Positions 44,419-52,872 of a DNA stretch of 64,000 nt are shown in pieces. Location: positions 62,001 to 126,000 of the forward strand of contig NZ_SMMI01000005.1 in the NCBI RefSeq assembly GCF_009733535.1, read 5' to 3'. The translations under genes were made by a program, and so were the position numbers. Below the pieces are notes generated by a model that ran no database searches, was not told the origin of the DNA, and saw nothing but the letters and a program-made list of their open reading frames with translations. Source of the stretch: Sphingobacterium endophyticum (GTDB lineage Bacteria > Bacteroidota > Bacteroidia > Sphingobacteriales > Sphingobacteriaceae). The number at the start of each line of letters is the position of its first letter. The first letter of the stretch is position 1.

Positions 44419-45201
44419 ACTTAGTCCCCTAACCTCTTTTAAAACCATTTCCATAGATAAAGCTTCTTCATCGATCCAGTTTTGATAATCATGGATAGCT
44501 GTTTGTCTTAAGTCTTCAGACACATAACCTTCCTCAACTAACTGTTTAGAGCTCGCAACCTTTAACCAGATTTTTAATTTATCAACAAACAAGGGATGAT
44601 TATTAGGGTAATATTCATTGGCTTCATAAATTTCAATATTTTGAAAACCTGTTTCTCGAAATAAGTCAGGCAAATCATCAGCCATCCTGTTATTCATTCC
44701 CGAATCTCTTCGCCATGTTAACCAAGATTGATAAAATCTTTGCATGCTATCAGGAACCTTTGGATGCCAAGCAATATCTTCATGTATATAATCCAATACT
44801 GACAATATACCATTCGTTTTTAAAAGGCTTTTCATCTTAACAATAGCCTCCTTTTGGTTTGTCAACCATTGCAATGTCCTTGCTGATACAATTAAATCAA
44901 ACTTTTCGTTCGGAGAGAAATCCATTAAATCTATATGTATTAATTCAAGATTTTCAATATCGGAATTCATTTGATTTCCTGAATTAATAAATTCTAATGT
45001 GTGATCAATTCCTACAACCTTGCCGGTTGGACCAACAAGCTCAGCAATACCCTTTGTGATCGCTCCTGTTCCACAACCTACATCCAATACGATCATACCC
45101 GGCTTAATTAAGGGAACAACCGTCTTGTAATCATGCTGCAATGTCCTGGCATCAAATATCTTATCTGCAGATTGTTTGGTCCTATCTACATATTTTTGCA
45201 T
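44413..45201 (-). CDS. Class I SAM-dependent methyltransferase
   Basis: A 262-residue cytosolic methyltransferase. Motif I is VLDVGCGTGAITKGI (39-53), motif II has GIDHTLEFI, and motif IV DLIVSARTLQWL. The later region is rich in tryptophan and aromatic residues. The substrate is unknown; the fold resembles small-molecule (UbiE/arsenite-like) methyltransferases. It is 45 bases after the Crp-like gene on the same strand and may be co-transcribed with it. Its end overlaps the AraC gene by six bases. There is no link to the sugar locus other than adjacency. Confidence 0.87.
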   Translation of the reverse strand: MQKYVDRTKQSADKIFDARTLQHDYKTVVPLIKPGMIVLDVGCGTGAITKGIAELVGPTGKVVGIDHTLEFINSGNQMNSDIENLELIHIDLMDFSPNEKFDLIVSARTLQWLTNQKEAIVKMKSLLKTNGILSVLDYIHEDIAWHPKVPDSMQRFYQSWLTWRRDSGMNNRMADDLPDLFRETGFQNIEIYEANEYYPNNHPLFVDKLKIWLKVASSKQLVEEGYVSEDLRQTAIHDYQNWIDEEALSMEMVLKEVRGLSL

Positions 45202-45246
45202 AATAGAGTTCTTTTAGGTTGAAAAATAAACCTAAAATACATCATT

Positions 45247-45837
45247 TTATTTAGATAGCAACCTCTTTCTGATTCGACTTAGAGATTGATTTTTTATTCC
45301 TAGAAATGAAGCAATGTGATATGCATTTATTCTTTGTAAAATATTTGGGTGCTCTGCTATTAAATTCAAATAGCGTTCTTCATGACTTAAAAAAAGAAGC
45401 TCTTCAGTTCTAACTTGAGAATTATTGAAAAAATGTTCCGCCAACATACGACCAAACCTCTCCCAATTTTTATGAGATTCATATAAGTTTTGTAATTTCT
45501 CATAACTGATATAAATAATCTCCGAATCTTCAAGAGCTTCTATAAAGTATCTGCATGGATGCTGAAAAACGAAACTTCGAAATGAAACAACAAACTGATC
45601 TTCAGAAAAGAAAAAAATATTCTTCTCTTCACCAGAATCATCATCATAATAGTAAATCCTAAAAATACCTTTGACAATTATTCCTAAATCTTTACAAACA
45701 ATATTCTGCTGATTGAAATAATCATTTTTCTTAATTATCTTTTTATTCCAAAATGGAAGACTCATCGAAATATCCTCATCCGATAAATCACCTATTCCAT
45801 TCAGAATTTTCTTAAGGTATTCTAGTTTTTCTGTCAT
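45247..45837 (-). CDS. Crp/Fnr-family transcriptional regulator
   Basis: A 196-residue regulator with a cyclic-nucleotide-binding-like beta-barrel (about 20-125: KGIFRIYYYDDDSGEEKNIFF is its centre, split in function) and a C-terminal winged helix with IASFLGIKNQSLSRIRKRL, in which the recognition helix carries SLSRIRK. The usual cAMP-binding residues (RxE motif) are not seen, and the cysteine pattern of Fnr is absent, so the effector is unknown. Bacteroidota carry many such regulators that control a neighbouring gene. The adjacent membrane protein, OsmC-like and methyltransferase genes are candidate targets. Confidence 0.87.
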   Translation of the reverse strand: MTEKLEYLKKILNGIGDLSDEDISMSLPFWNKKIIKKNDYFNQQNIVCKDLGIIVKGIFRIYYYDDDSGEEKNIFFFSEDQFVVSFRSFVFQHPCRYFIEALEDSEIIYISYEKLQNLYESHKNWERFGRMLAEHFFNNSQVRTEELLFLSHEERYLNLIAEHPNILQRINAYHIASFLGIKNQSLSRIRKRLLSK

Positions 45838-45860
45838 TAAATATTCCGTATATCTTAAAG

Positions 45861-46346
45861 TTAAGAAATTCGATTATGTTTTCTTTGTTTTATGAATTGA
45901 TAGATGGAACCAACAATAAATAACAATAAAATTATCCCTAAAGTCTTTACCACCAATGGATCACTAACATCCTTAGCCAAAGGATTTCCTACTGGAATTC
46001 TAGTCAAAGTTTCATTTGTCGTAGGAATCATAGACAAGAAAAAGCTTAAGCTCAAGAAAAAATTTTCAAAATACTTACCATTAGGCTTTTTAACCTTCTT
46101 ATTAATGATGAGTGCAACTATGATTAAAATTAAAATAACAATTGAAATCCCATGGCCTGGGTTGAAACCTCCATGTTTACTGATACCCAATGCCGTAACA
46201 CTGGTAATCAAAGTACCATAAAAGTAAATTCTCCCACTCAGCTTATCCAAATGAATCTTACCGAATTTTACAAAGGAAAACAAACCCGCAAATATTGAAA
46301 GAATACCGATTAGAGTATGAAATACTCCTAAGCCTGTAAGTCCCAT
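45861..46346 (-). CDS. Small multi-pass membrane protein, unrecognised
   Basis: A 161-residue inner-membrane protein with four hydrophobic segments (about 5-25, 42-62, 67-88 and 132-155) and a soluble loop with SDPLVVK. HGGFNPGHGISI between segments two and three contains two histidines. It resembles DUF2306-like membrane proteins, but I do not assign a family. It ends 23 bases before the Crp-like gene and starts 3 bases after the OsmC-like gene, so it is probably co-transcribed with that gene. The function is unknown; a link to redox or stress response is inference from the neighbour. Confidence 0.7.
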   Translation of the reverse strand: MGLTGLGVFHTLIGILSIFAGLFSFVKFGKIHLDKLSGRIYFYGTLITSVTALGISKHGGFNPGHGISIVILILIIVALIINKKVKKPNGKYFENFFLSLSFFLSMIPTTNETLTRIPVGNPLAKDVSDPLVVKTLGIILLLFIVGSIYQFIKQRKHNRIS

Positions 46347-46349
46347 CGC

Positions 46350-46778
46350 TTATCCTTCCTTATATTCAACCGAAAGAGTTATATCTAATCCTGTTAGAGC
46401 TTTTGAAATCAAACAATTTTCTTTAGCTCCTCTTGCAATCTCTTCAAATTCCTTTGAAGAAAGACCCGCAATAGTATCTGCAGTAAGATTTAACTCAACC
46501 ATTTCGATTTTACCCTTCTCCATGTCAAAATATACATTGGCAGTCGTATTCAAATTGCCTGGCTCATATCCCAATTGGGTCAATGCCAAGGACATTGCCA
46601 TTGTAAAACATCCAGCATGTGCTGCTCCTAATAATTCCTCTGGATTTGTTCCAATCCCATCTGCAAATCTTGTGTTAAATGAATATTGGGTAGAATTTAA
46701 AACCCCGCTCTGAGTGCTGATCTTTCCTGATCCTGATTTGATGTTGCCATTCCAAATGGCATTTGCTGTTCTTTTCAT
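46350..46778 (-). CDS. OsmC-family peroxidase
   Basis: A 142-residue OsmC/Ohr-family protein, a small cytosolic thiol peroxidase that reduces organic hydroperoxides. The two redox cysteines are in AAHAGCFTMAMSLAL and ENCLISKALTG, and the Arg and Glu of the active site fit RTANAIWNG and NPEELLGAAH. The length and N-terminus match OsmC and not Ohr. It is the first gene of a short leftward group with the membrane protein and the Crp-like regulator. A 14-bp palindrome (46832-46845) lies 54 bases before its start and may be a regulator site. It is the osmotic or oxidative stress gene of this region. Confidence 0.9.
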   Translation of the reverse strand: MKRTANAIWNGNIKSGSGKISTQSGVLNSTQYSFNTRFADGIGTNPEELLGAAHAGCFTMAMSLALTQLGYEPGNLNTTANVYFDMEKGKIEMVELNLTADTIAGLSSKEFEEIARGAKENCLISKALTGLDITLSVEYKEG

Positions 46779-46831
46779 GATTTTTCCTTTATTGTTTGAA
46801 ACAAAAATCAGCCAAATTCGAACAGCATTTT

Positions 46832-46845
46832 TTCACTTAAGTGAA
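46832..46845. promoter_or_regulatory. Perfect 14-bp palindrome upstream of OsmC-like gene
   Basis: TTCACTTAAGTGAA, flanked by T and A/T tracts, lies 54 bases before the OsmC-like start and near the end of the glycosyltransferase gene. It could be a binding site for a dimeric regulator such as the nearby Crp-like protein, or part of an AT-rich terminator. Confidence 0.35.
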
Positions 46846-46878
46846 TTTTTAAAATTATTTTTTGAACTCAGGTGAATG

Positions 46879-47904
46879 CTAATATGAAGGTTTATTGAAA
46901 TATGGTATTCCTGTTAACTCATATAGGGGTTTATATAACATAACTCTTTTAATTAGTTTCCCGTGATCCTTGTATCGAAGTAACTTTTTAAGTTTATTCC
47001 CAATGGTAAAATTCTTGGTCATAGAAAGGAGTTCAACTGCCATTTTATTAGAATTTAAATTATCAACAGCAATATCCCGTAATTCTTTGCCATGATCAGC
47101 ATTGTATTTGCCAAATTCCCTTATCAAATCCTTTTCTGTATATTTTCGGTTTAAATACCTCCCGGAACAATTATTTCTAATATACTTCCAAAAATTCTTG
47201 GGTTGAAGATATCCATCTGCTTTATTTCCATTATATCCTCTATTGTCATAGATTAAACAGGGTCTCCCACAAGCCATGGCATCATATATAGACCTTCCAA
47301 CTCCAACTACAATGTCTGATTTATTAATATGTTCTTCGATATCCAAAGTAGGATTTACAAGTTTGTTATACGACCTAAATTCCCATCCTTTATGGTTACA
47401 GATTTTCTTTAATATCTCATTTGCCCTTTCACTTTGACACAAGGATAATACACTTTCTATCTGATTTTTAGGATCAGATAAAGAAATTTTTTGTTGAACA
47501 TCAACCCCATTTAAGATAACCGAATTTGGATACCCCAGTTTTGTGAGATGATTTGATACTTCTTCCGAAATTCCAATATGATAATCTGCTAATGGAGATG
47601 GTTGTTCCAAATCTGGAATTATTCCATGACAAACTTGAATTATTTTTCCCTTATTATATAATTCGAAAACTGAAGTCCTATGATTCGCAATTATTAAATC
47701 ATACTTTTCATTAGACATAAATGGAATTTGTAATTCAGACTCAATTTTATCGGATACTAATCCCCTGTTAAATGCAAAATATTCTAATTGTAACCCTTCA
47801 ATTTGCTTCAGTGCTTTTAATAAATCGTAGGTATATGCCTCGGAACCTCCTATTTGATCTAAATGATTTGTAGCTACTAATATTTTACTAGGATTTTTTA
47901 CCAT
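46879..47904 (-). CDS. Glycosyltransferase (GT4-like)
   Basis: A 341-residue cytosolic or membrane-associated glycosyltransferase. The N-terminus has VATNHLDQIGGSEAYTYDL, the acceptor-side motif of GT-B enzymes, and the C-terminal half has SDIVVGVGRSIYDAMACGRPCLIYDN, the donor-binding region with the expected glycine-rich and acidic features. It is shorter than most GT4 members. No other cell-surface biosynthesis gene adjoins it, so donor and acceptor are unknown; capsule, lipopolysaccharide or exopolysaccharide synthesis is possible. Its gene is leftward and followed by the divergent metal-efflux locus on the other side. Assignment to the superfamily is fairly sure, to GT4 less so. Confidence 0.78.
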   Translation of the reverse strand: MVKNPSKILVATNHLDQIGGSEAYTYDLLKALKQIEGLQLEYFAFNRGLVSDKIESELQIPFMSNEKYDLIIANHRTSVFELYNKGKIIQVCHGIIPDLEQPSPLADYHIGISEEVSNHLTKLGYPNSVILNGVDVQQKISLSDPKNQIESVLSLCQSERANEILKKICNHKGWEFRSYNKLVNPTLDIEEHINKSDIVVGVGRSIYDAMACGRPCLIYDNRGYNGNKADGYLQPKNFWKYIRNNCSGRYLNRKYTEKDLIREFGKYNADHGKELRDIAVDNLNSNKMAVELLSMTKNFTIGNKLKKLLRYKDHGKLIKRVMLYKPLYELTGIPYFNKPSY

Positions 47905-48070
47905 GAATAAAATATGTTGATTGGTATTTAACTCGAAAAGTAGATATTAAAAAAACGATGCCAATTAGGATTTGATACATTAACATTGCAACTTTTTTGT
48001 TACAACCATTTTGTCCTTTCATGATTTTAAGCATAAAATGCATTAATAGAAAATCCTTATATTTGTTGTA

Positions 48071-48406
48071 ATGCGATTCATTTCTATTATATTAATGATG
48101 TACGTCATGGTATTAACTTTAATACCTTGCAGTGATCATTTATTTGAATCCTCTAACACACAACATCATCACAATCATTCTGAAAACCAAAAAGATCATC
48201 AGCATGAAAATCATGACTGTGGAAAGGATACCTGTACTCCTTTTTGTACTTGTTCATGCTGCGGAATCGCATTAAGCGCAGCCGATTTTCATATATTCAA
48301 ACTTGAAAAACCTTTTGAATCCTTTACTTACCAGGATTTAACTCATAAACCTTATCCATTAATTAGCATCTTCCAAGAAAACATCTGGCAACCGCCTAGA
48401 GTTTAA
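48071..48406 (+). CDS. His/Cys-rich exported peptide (DUF6660-like)
   Basis: A 111-residue protein with a signal segment (1-22), then a histidine-rich stretch (HHHNHSENQKDHQHENHD, about 33-50) and a cysteine cluster (CGKDTCTPFCTCSCCG), both classic metal ligands. It resembles the DUF6660 group of small proteins that precede CzcA-type efflux genes in Bacteroidota. It should bind or sense metal in the periplasm. The next gene is an RND pump 110 bases later, in the same direction. TATATTTG at 48058-48065, just before the ATG at 48071, matches a -7 element, which would make the transcript nearly leaderless, but no -33 element is seen. Confidence 0.75.
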   Translation: MRFISIILMMYVMVLTLIPCSDHLFESSNTQHHHNHSENQKDHQHENHDCGKDTCTPFCTCSCCGIALSAADFHIFKLEKPFESFTYQDLTHKPYPLISIFQENIWQPPRV

Positions 48407-48515
48407 AATTCAATTATTTAAATATTCTGAGCGAATTAGTTTAGAATAAAATTCTGATTTATGAAATTTTCAAAATTTCATATCCTAATTAAATGTTGAA
48501 TTTAATCTACATCAT

Positions 48516-51500
48516 GTGCTAGATCATATTATAAAATTTAGTATCAAGAACAAGATCATTATTGGAATAATGACATTAGTTCTTATTATATGGGGAGTTT
48601 GGTCAGCTACTAAACTTCCAATTGATGCTGTCCCTGATATCACGAATAATCAGGTACAGATCTTTACTACCACCCCTACTCTAGCTGGACAAGAGGTAGA
48701 ACGTTTGGTTACATTCCCTATTGAACAAAGCCTCGCAAATATTCCTGACATTGAAGAAATCAGATCTATTTCTAGGTTTGGCCTTTCTGTTATTACGGTT
48801 GTATTTAAAGAGGAAGTCGATATTTATTTTGCTAGGCAACTTATCAATGAAAAATTAGGGGATGTATCGGAAAATATTCCCAAAGGTATTGGTACACCAG
48901 AAATGGCGCCTGTAAGTACAGGTCTAGGAGAAGTCTATCAGTATATTATACACCCAAAAAAGGGTAGCGAAAAGAAATACTCCTCAATGGATTTGCGGGA
49001 AATGCAAGATTGGATTGTAGCCCGGCAACTTTATGGTACTCCAGGTGTCGCTGAGGTGAATAGTTTTGGTGGTGAACTAAAACAGTACGAAGTGGCTGTT
49101 CATCCTGATCAACTTCGGGCAATGGGTGTGAGCATCCCAGAAATATTTACCGCATTAGAACAAAACAACCAAAATACCGGTGGTGCTTATATCGATAAAA
49201 AACCTAATGCCTATTTTATCCGAGGAATAGGATTAGTAACTTCCCTAGAGGATGTTGGAAATATTCCTGTTAAAACTGATGGAATTGTCCCAATATTTAT
49301 CAAAGATGTGGCAGATGTACGTTTGGGTAGTGCCGTTCGATATGGGGCTTTGACTTATAACGGTGAAGTCGATGCTGTTGGTGGCGTTGTCATGATGCTG
49401 AAAGGAGAAAACAGTAATGATGTGGTTAACCGCATCAAAGAAAAATTGCCAACCATTCAAAAATCTCTTCCTAATGATGTTTTAATTGAACCTTATCTCG
49501 ATCGGACTGATCTCATTGATCGTGCAATCAGCACCGTTCAAAAAAATCTTATCGAAGGTGCGTTAATAGTAATTTTTGTCCTGGTTCTTTTCCTAGGAAA
49601 CTTAAGAGCTGGTTTAATTGTTGCTTCTGCAATCCCATTATCTCTTCTTTTTGCTTTAGGGATGATGAATGTCTTTGGTGTAAGTGCTAATCTGATGAGT
49701 TTGGGGGCAATTGATTTTGGATTGATAGTCGATGGTGCCGTTATTGTCGTTGAAGCAACTTTACATCATCTTGGCCTTAGAAAATCCACCCACAAATTAA
49801 GTCAATTGGAAATGGATCAAGAAGTTTTTGATTCTGCATCCAAAATTAGGACCCAAGCTGCCTTTGGGGAAATTATTATTCTAATCGTCTATATCCCCAT
49901 TTTAACACTCGTCGGAGTGGAAGGTAAAATGTTTACTCCTATGGCAAAAACGGTAGGATTTGCAATTTTTGGCGCACTAATCCTTTCCCTGACTTATATC
50001 CCTATGATGTGTGCGCTTTTCTTACCTAGAAAAGGGCATGAAAAGAAAACTTTCAGTGACAAATTTATAGATAAATTACACGATATATATGCGCCCCTGC
50101 TAGATAAGGCAATTCAAATAAAATACATTATTGTATCCATTGCACTTGCAATTTTCTTATTTAGTTTGTTCCTCTTCAATAGAATGGGTGGAGAATTTAT
50201 CCCTCAGCTCCAAGAAGGTGATTATGCTTTCCATTGTATTTTACCTCCAGGAACTTCCTTAAGCCAAAGCATCGAAACTTCCATGCAAGCTTCCAGAATA
50301 ATTAAAGAATTTGAAGAAGTCAAAATGGTGGTAGGAAAAACTGGTTCAGCAGAAGTGCCAACAGACCCTATGCCACCTGAAGCAACGGATATGATGGTAA
50401 TTTTAAAACCTCAAGAAGAATGGACCTCTGGTAGGTCTTATGAAGAATTGGGAGATGCTATTATGCAAAAGCTCCAAGTTATCCCTGGAGTTTTCTTTGA
50501 AAAAAACCAACCGATTCAAATGCGTTTTAACGAATTAATGACTGGGATTCGTCAAGATGTTGCAGTGAAAATTTTTGGTGAAAATTTGGATAGCTTAATG
50601 AATTATGCAAATAAAGTAAATGCTATCATACAATCTGTTCAAGGCGCTACCACCCCTCAGGTTGAACAAGTTACTGGTTTGCCCCAAATCAATATTCAAT
50701 ACGACCGTGTAAAAATGGCAAATTATGGCCTAACCATTCAGGATGTAAATGATATGGTTAGTACTGCTTTTGCAGGAAAAAGCACTGGATTGGTGTATGA
50801 AAATGAACGCCGATTTGATCTTGTGGTAAGACTGCATGATGAACACAGAAATAACATTGATGATGTAAGTGAATTACTAATCCCAACCAAAAATCATCAG
50901 ATGATTCCATTGTCTCAAGTAGCTAAAATCGATTTCAGTATCGGTCCTGCTCAAATAAGTCGCGAAGAAGGAAAACGAAGAATAGTAATTGGATTTAATG
51001 TTTCTGGAAGAGATGTGCAATCTGTCGTCGAAGAAATTCAAGAAAAACTTAGTAATCAAGTAAAATTACCATCTGGTTATTATTTTACTTATGGAGGGCA
51101 ATTTGAAAATCTACAAATGGCAAGCGCAAGACTAATGATTGCTGTGCCAATTTCTTTATTCCTTATATTTTTATTGCTCTACTTTACATTTCATTCATTT
51201 AAACAGGCTTTGTTAATTTTTACCGCAATACCTATGAGTGCAATTGGTGGTGTATTCGCTCTATTAATTCGGGATATGCCTTTCAGTATTAGTGCTGGCG
51301 TAGGTTTTATCGCTTTATTTGGTGTAGCAGTATTGAATGGTATTGTCCTCATCGGAAAATTCAATCAACTTGAAAAAGAAGGAATAACTGACATAATTAA
51401 AAGAGTAAAAGAAGGGACTGAAGTAAGATTAAGACCAGTATTGATGACTGCTACGGTAGCATCTTTAGGATTTCTTCCCATGGCAATCAGTACAAGTGCT

Positions 51501-52868
51501 GGTGCTGAAGTTCAAAAGCCTTTAGCAACTGTAGTTATTGGCGGTTTGGTCACTGCAACGATATTAACCTTATTTGTACTTCCTCTCCTATATATCATTT
51601 TCAATTCTAAAATTAATCTTAAAGGAAGAACAATGAAAACAATAGTTTCCATAATGGCTTTCATAACCTTAGGTTGTTTAACTGCTAATGCTCAACAAAA
51701 AATAAATATTGATCAAGCTATTCAATTTACCTTGGAAAATAATAAAGGAATTCAATCTAATGACCTTCAAATAAAAGCATCAGAAAGCCTATTAAAAACC
51801 ACATCAGAACTCCCCAAGACTGATCTGAATTTCCAATACGGCCAAAATGACGGTTTCGAAAAAAATGACGCCATTTCAATTGCTCAAACTATTCCCTTTC
51901 CAACTTTATTTAATTCTAAACGAGAATTAATACGTGAACAAATCAAGGATAAAACACTTTTAAAAGAATTGAATATCAATCAATTAAAAACACAGGTAAG
52001 GACGTACTTCTTTCAAATTGCATATTTAGAAAATAATGAAAAAGAACTGCAATCATTAGATAGTATATACGTTGATTTTATTCGTATAGCTGAAGTCAGA
52101 TTCAATGCCGGTGATACAAAAAAAGTAGATATTAATACTGCTCAGGCCAAAAGAGGCGAAATAAACTTACTCCTGAAACAGAATAATATGATGATAAGAA
52201 ATGCATATAACAGTTTAAAGAACCTTATGCAATACAAGGAGGATTTTTTCATTGATTCTCCTGATGAATTTGTCCCACTGAAAATCTCAGAATTAATCAA
52301 TACTTCAAAAATTGAAGATCACCCTCAGATTCTTGCGCTTTATCAACAAGCCAAAATAGCTGAAGCCAATAAAAAGGTTGAAAAAGCAAATGGATTGCCC
52401 GATTTTAAAATAGGATATACAAACACATCCTTAATAGGGATGCACCAACGAAACGGTATAGAGCAATATTACGACCGAGGTCAGAGATTTCATTCTTTCG
52501 ACATAGGTATAGCTATCCCATTAACATACGGTACTACAAAAGCTAAAATCAGATCGTTAGATTATGAAAAACAAGCAGCAGAAAAGTCTGCTGAATGGCA
52601 AAAACAAAAAATGCTTATTGATTATCAAAATTTAATGAACCAATATGAACAAAACTTAAATCAGTACAGCTATTTCAAAGAAAATGCACTACCGAATGCA
52701 AATGAAATAATAAACGCTGCAAAACTAGGATATTCTGCAGGAGATATCTCTTATGTTGAATATCTTTTTGCCCTTCAAACAACTACGGATATATACCTCA
52801 ATTATTTACGAAGTATTCAAAGCATAAACGAAACCGTAATTTCAATTTATTCAATAGCCAATCAATAA
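48516..52868 (+). CDS. CzcA/CusA-type RND pump fused to outer-membrane factor
   Basis: A 1450-residue fusion. The start is a GTG at 48516 (MLDHIIKFSIKNK), as expected for CzcA-like proteins. Residues 1 to about 1035 are a heavy-metal RND permease, with PIDAVPDITNNQVQI, DFGLIVDGAVIVVEA, DPMPPEATDMMVI and twelve expected membrane helices. From residue 1040 a TolC-like outer-membrane factor follows (about 1060-1450), rich in coiled-coil helix. The junction MKTIVSIMAFITLGCLTANA (1040-1059) is a complete signal-peptide-like segment. Such fusions are known in Bacteroidota. It should export metal cations, probably Zn/Cd/Co/Ni or Cu/Ag, from the periplasm or cytosol, with the adaptor encoded 4 bases downstream. 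The metal is not decided by sequence alone. Confidence 0.93.
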   Translation: MLDHIIKFSIKNKIIIGIMTLVLIIWGVWSATKLPIDAVPDITNNQVQIFTTTPTLAGQEVERLVTFPIEQSLANIPDIEEIRSISRFGLSVITVVFKEEVDIYFARQLINEKLGDVSENIPKGIGTPEMAPVSTGLGEVYQYIIHPKKGSEKKYSSMDLREMQDWIVARQLYGTPGVAEVNSFGGELKQYEVAVHPDQLRAMGVSIPEIFTALEQNNQNTGGAYIDKKPNAYFIRGIGLVTSLEDVGNIPVKTDGIVPIFIKDVADVRLGSAVRYGALTYNGEVDAVGGVVMMLKGENSNDVVNRIKEKLPTIQKSLPNDVLIEPYLDRTDLIDRAISTVQKNLIEGALIVIFVLVLFLGNLRAGLIVASAIPLSLLFALGMMNVFGVSANLMSLGAIDFGLIVDGAVIVVEATLHHLGLRKSTHKLSQLEMDQEVFDSASKIRTQAAFGEIIILIVYIPILTLVGVEGKMFTPMAKTVGFAIFGALILSLTYIPMMCALFLPRKGHEKKTFSDKFIDKLHDIYAPLLDKAIQIKYIIVSIALAIFLFSLFLFNRMGGEFIPQLQEGDYAFHCILPPGTSLSQSIETSMQASRIIKEFEEVKMVVGKTGSAEVPTDPMPPEATDMMVILKPQEEWTSGRSYEELGDAIMQKLQVIPGVFFEKNQPIQMRFNELMTGIRQDVAVKIFGENLDSLMNYANKVNAIIQSVQGATTPQVEQVTGLPQINIQYDRVKMANYGLTIQDVNDMVSTAFAGKSTGLVYENERRFDLVVRLHDEHRNNIDDVSELLIPTKNHQMIPLSQVAKIDFSIGPAQISREEGKRRIVIGFNVSGRDVQSVVEEIQEKLSNQVKLPSGYYFTYGGQFENLQMASARLMIAVPISLFLIFLLLYFTFHSFKQALLIFTAIPMSAIGGVFALLIRDMPFSISAGVGFIALFGVAVLNGIVLIGKFNQLEKEGITDIIKRVKEGTEVRLRPVLMTATVASLGFLPMAISTSAGAEVQKPLATVVIGGLVTATILTLFVLPLLYIIFNSKINLKGRTMKTIVSIMAFITLGCLTANAQQKINIDQAIQFTLENNKGIQSNDLQIKASESLLKTTSELPKTDLNFQYGQNDGFEKNDAISIAQTIPFPTLFNSKRELIREQIKDKTLLKELNINQLKTQVRTYFFQIAYLENNEKELQSLDSIYVDFIRIAEVRFNAGDTKKVDINTAQAKRGEINLLLKQNNMMIRNAYNSLKNLMQYKEDFFIDSPDEFVPLKISELINTSKIEDHPQILALYQQAKIAEANKKVEKANGLPDFKIGYTNTSLIGMHQRNGIEQYYDRGQRFHSFDIGIAIPLTYGTTKAKIRSLDYEKQAAEKSAEWQKQKMLIDYQNLMNQYEQNLNQYSYFKENALPNANEIINAAKLGYSAGDISYVEYLFALQTTTDIYLNYLRSIQSINETVISIYSIANQ
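51621..51635 (+). promoter_or_regulatory. In-frame ATG with Shine-Dalgarno-like sequence inside fusion gene
   Basis: AAAGGAAGAACAATG: a purine-rich GGAAGA lies about 5 bases before an in-frame ATG (51633) that encodes Met1040, the start of the signal-peptide-like segment of the outer-membrane factor. It could allow separate translation of the outer-membrane factor, or it is a relic of two genes that merged. Confidence 0.4.
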
Positions 52869-52872
52869 AAAT

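Noticed and set aside
48058..48065. Leaderless promoter for the His/Cys-rich peptide
   Set aside because: TATATTTG fits a -7 element, but there is no -33 element at the proper distance, so it is only mentioned in the gene entry.
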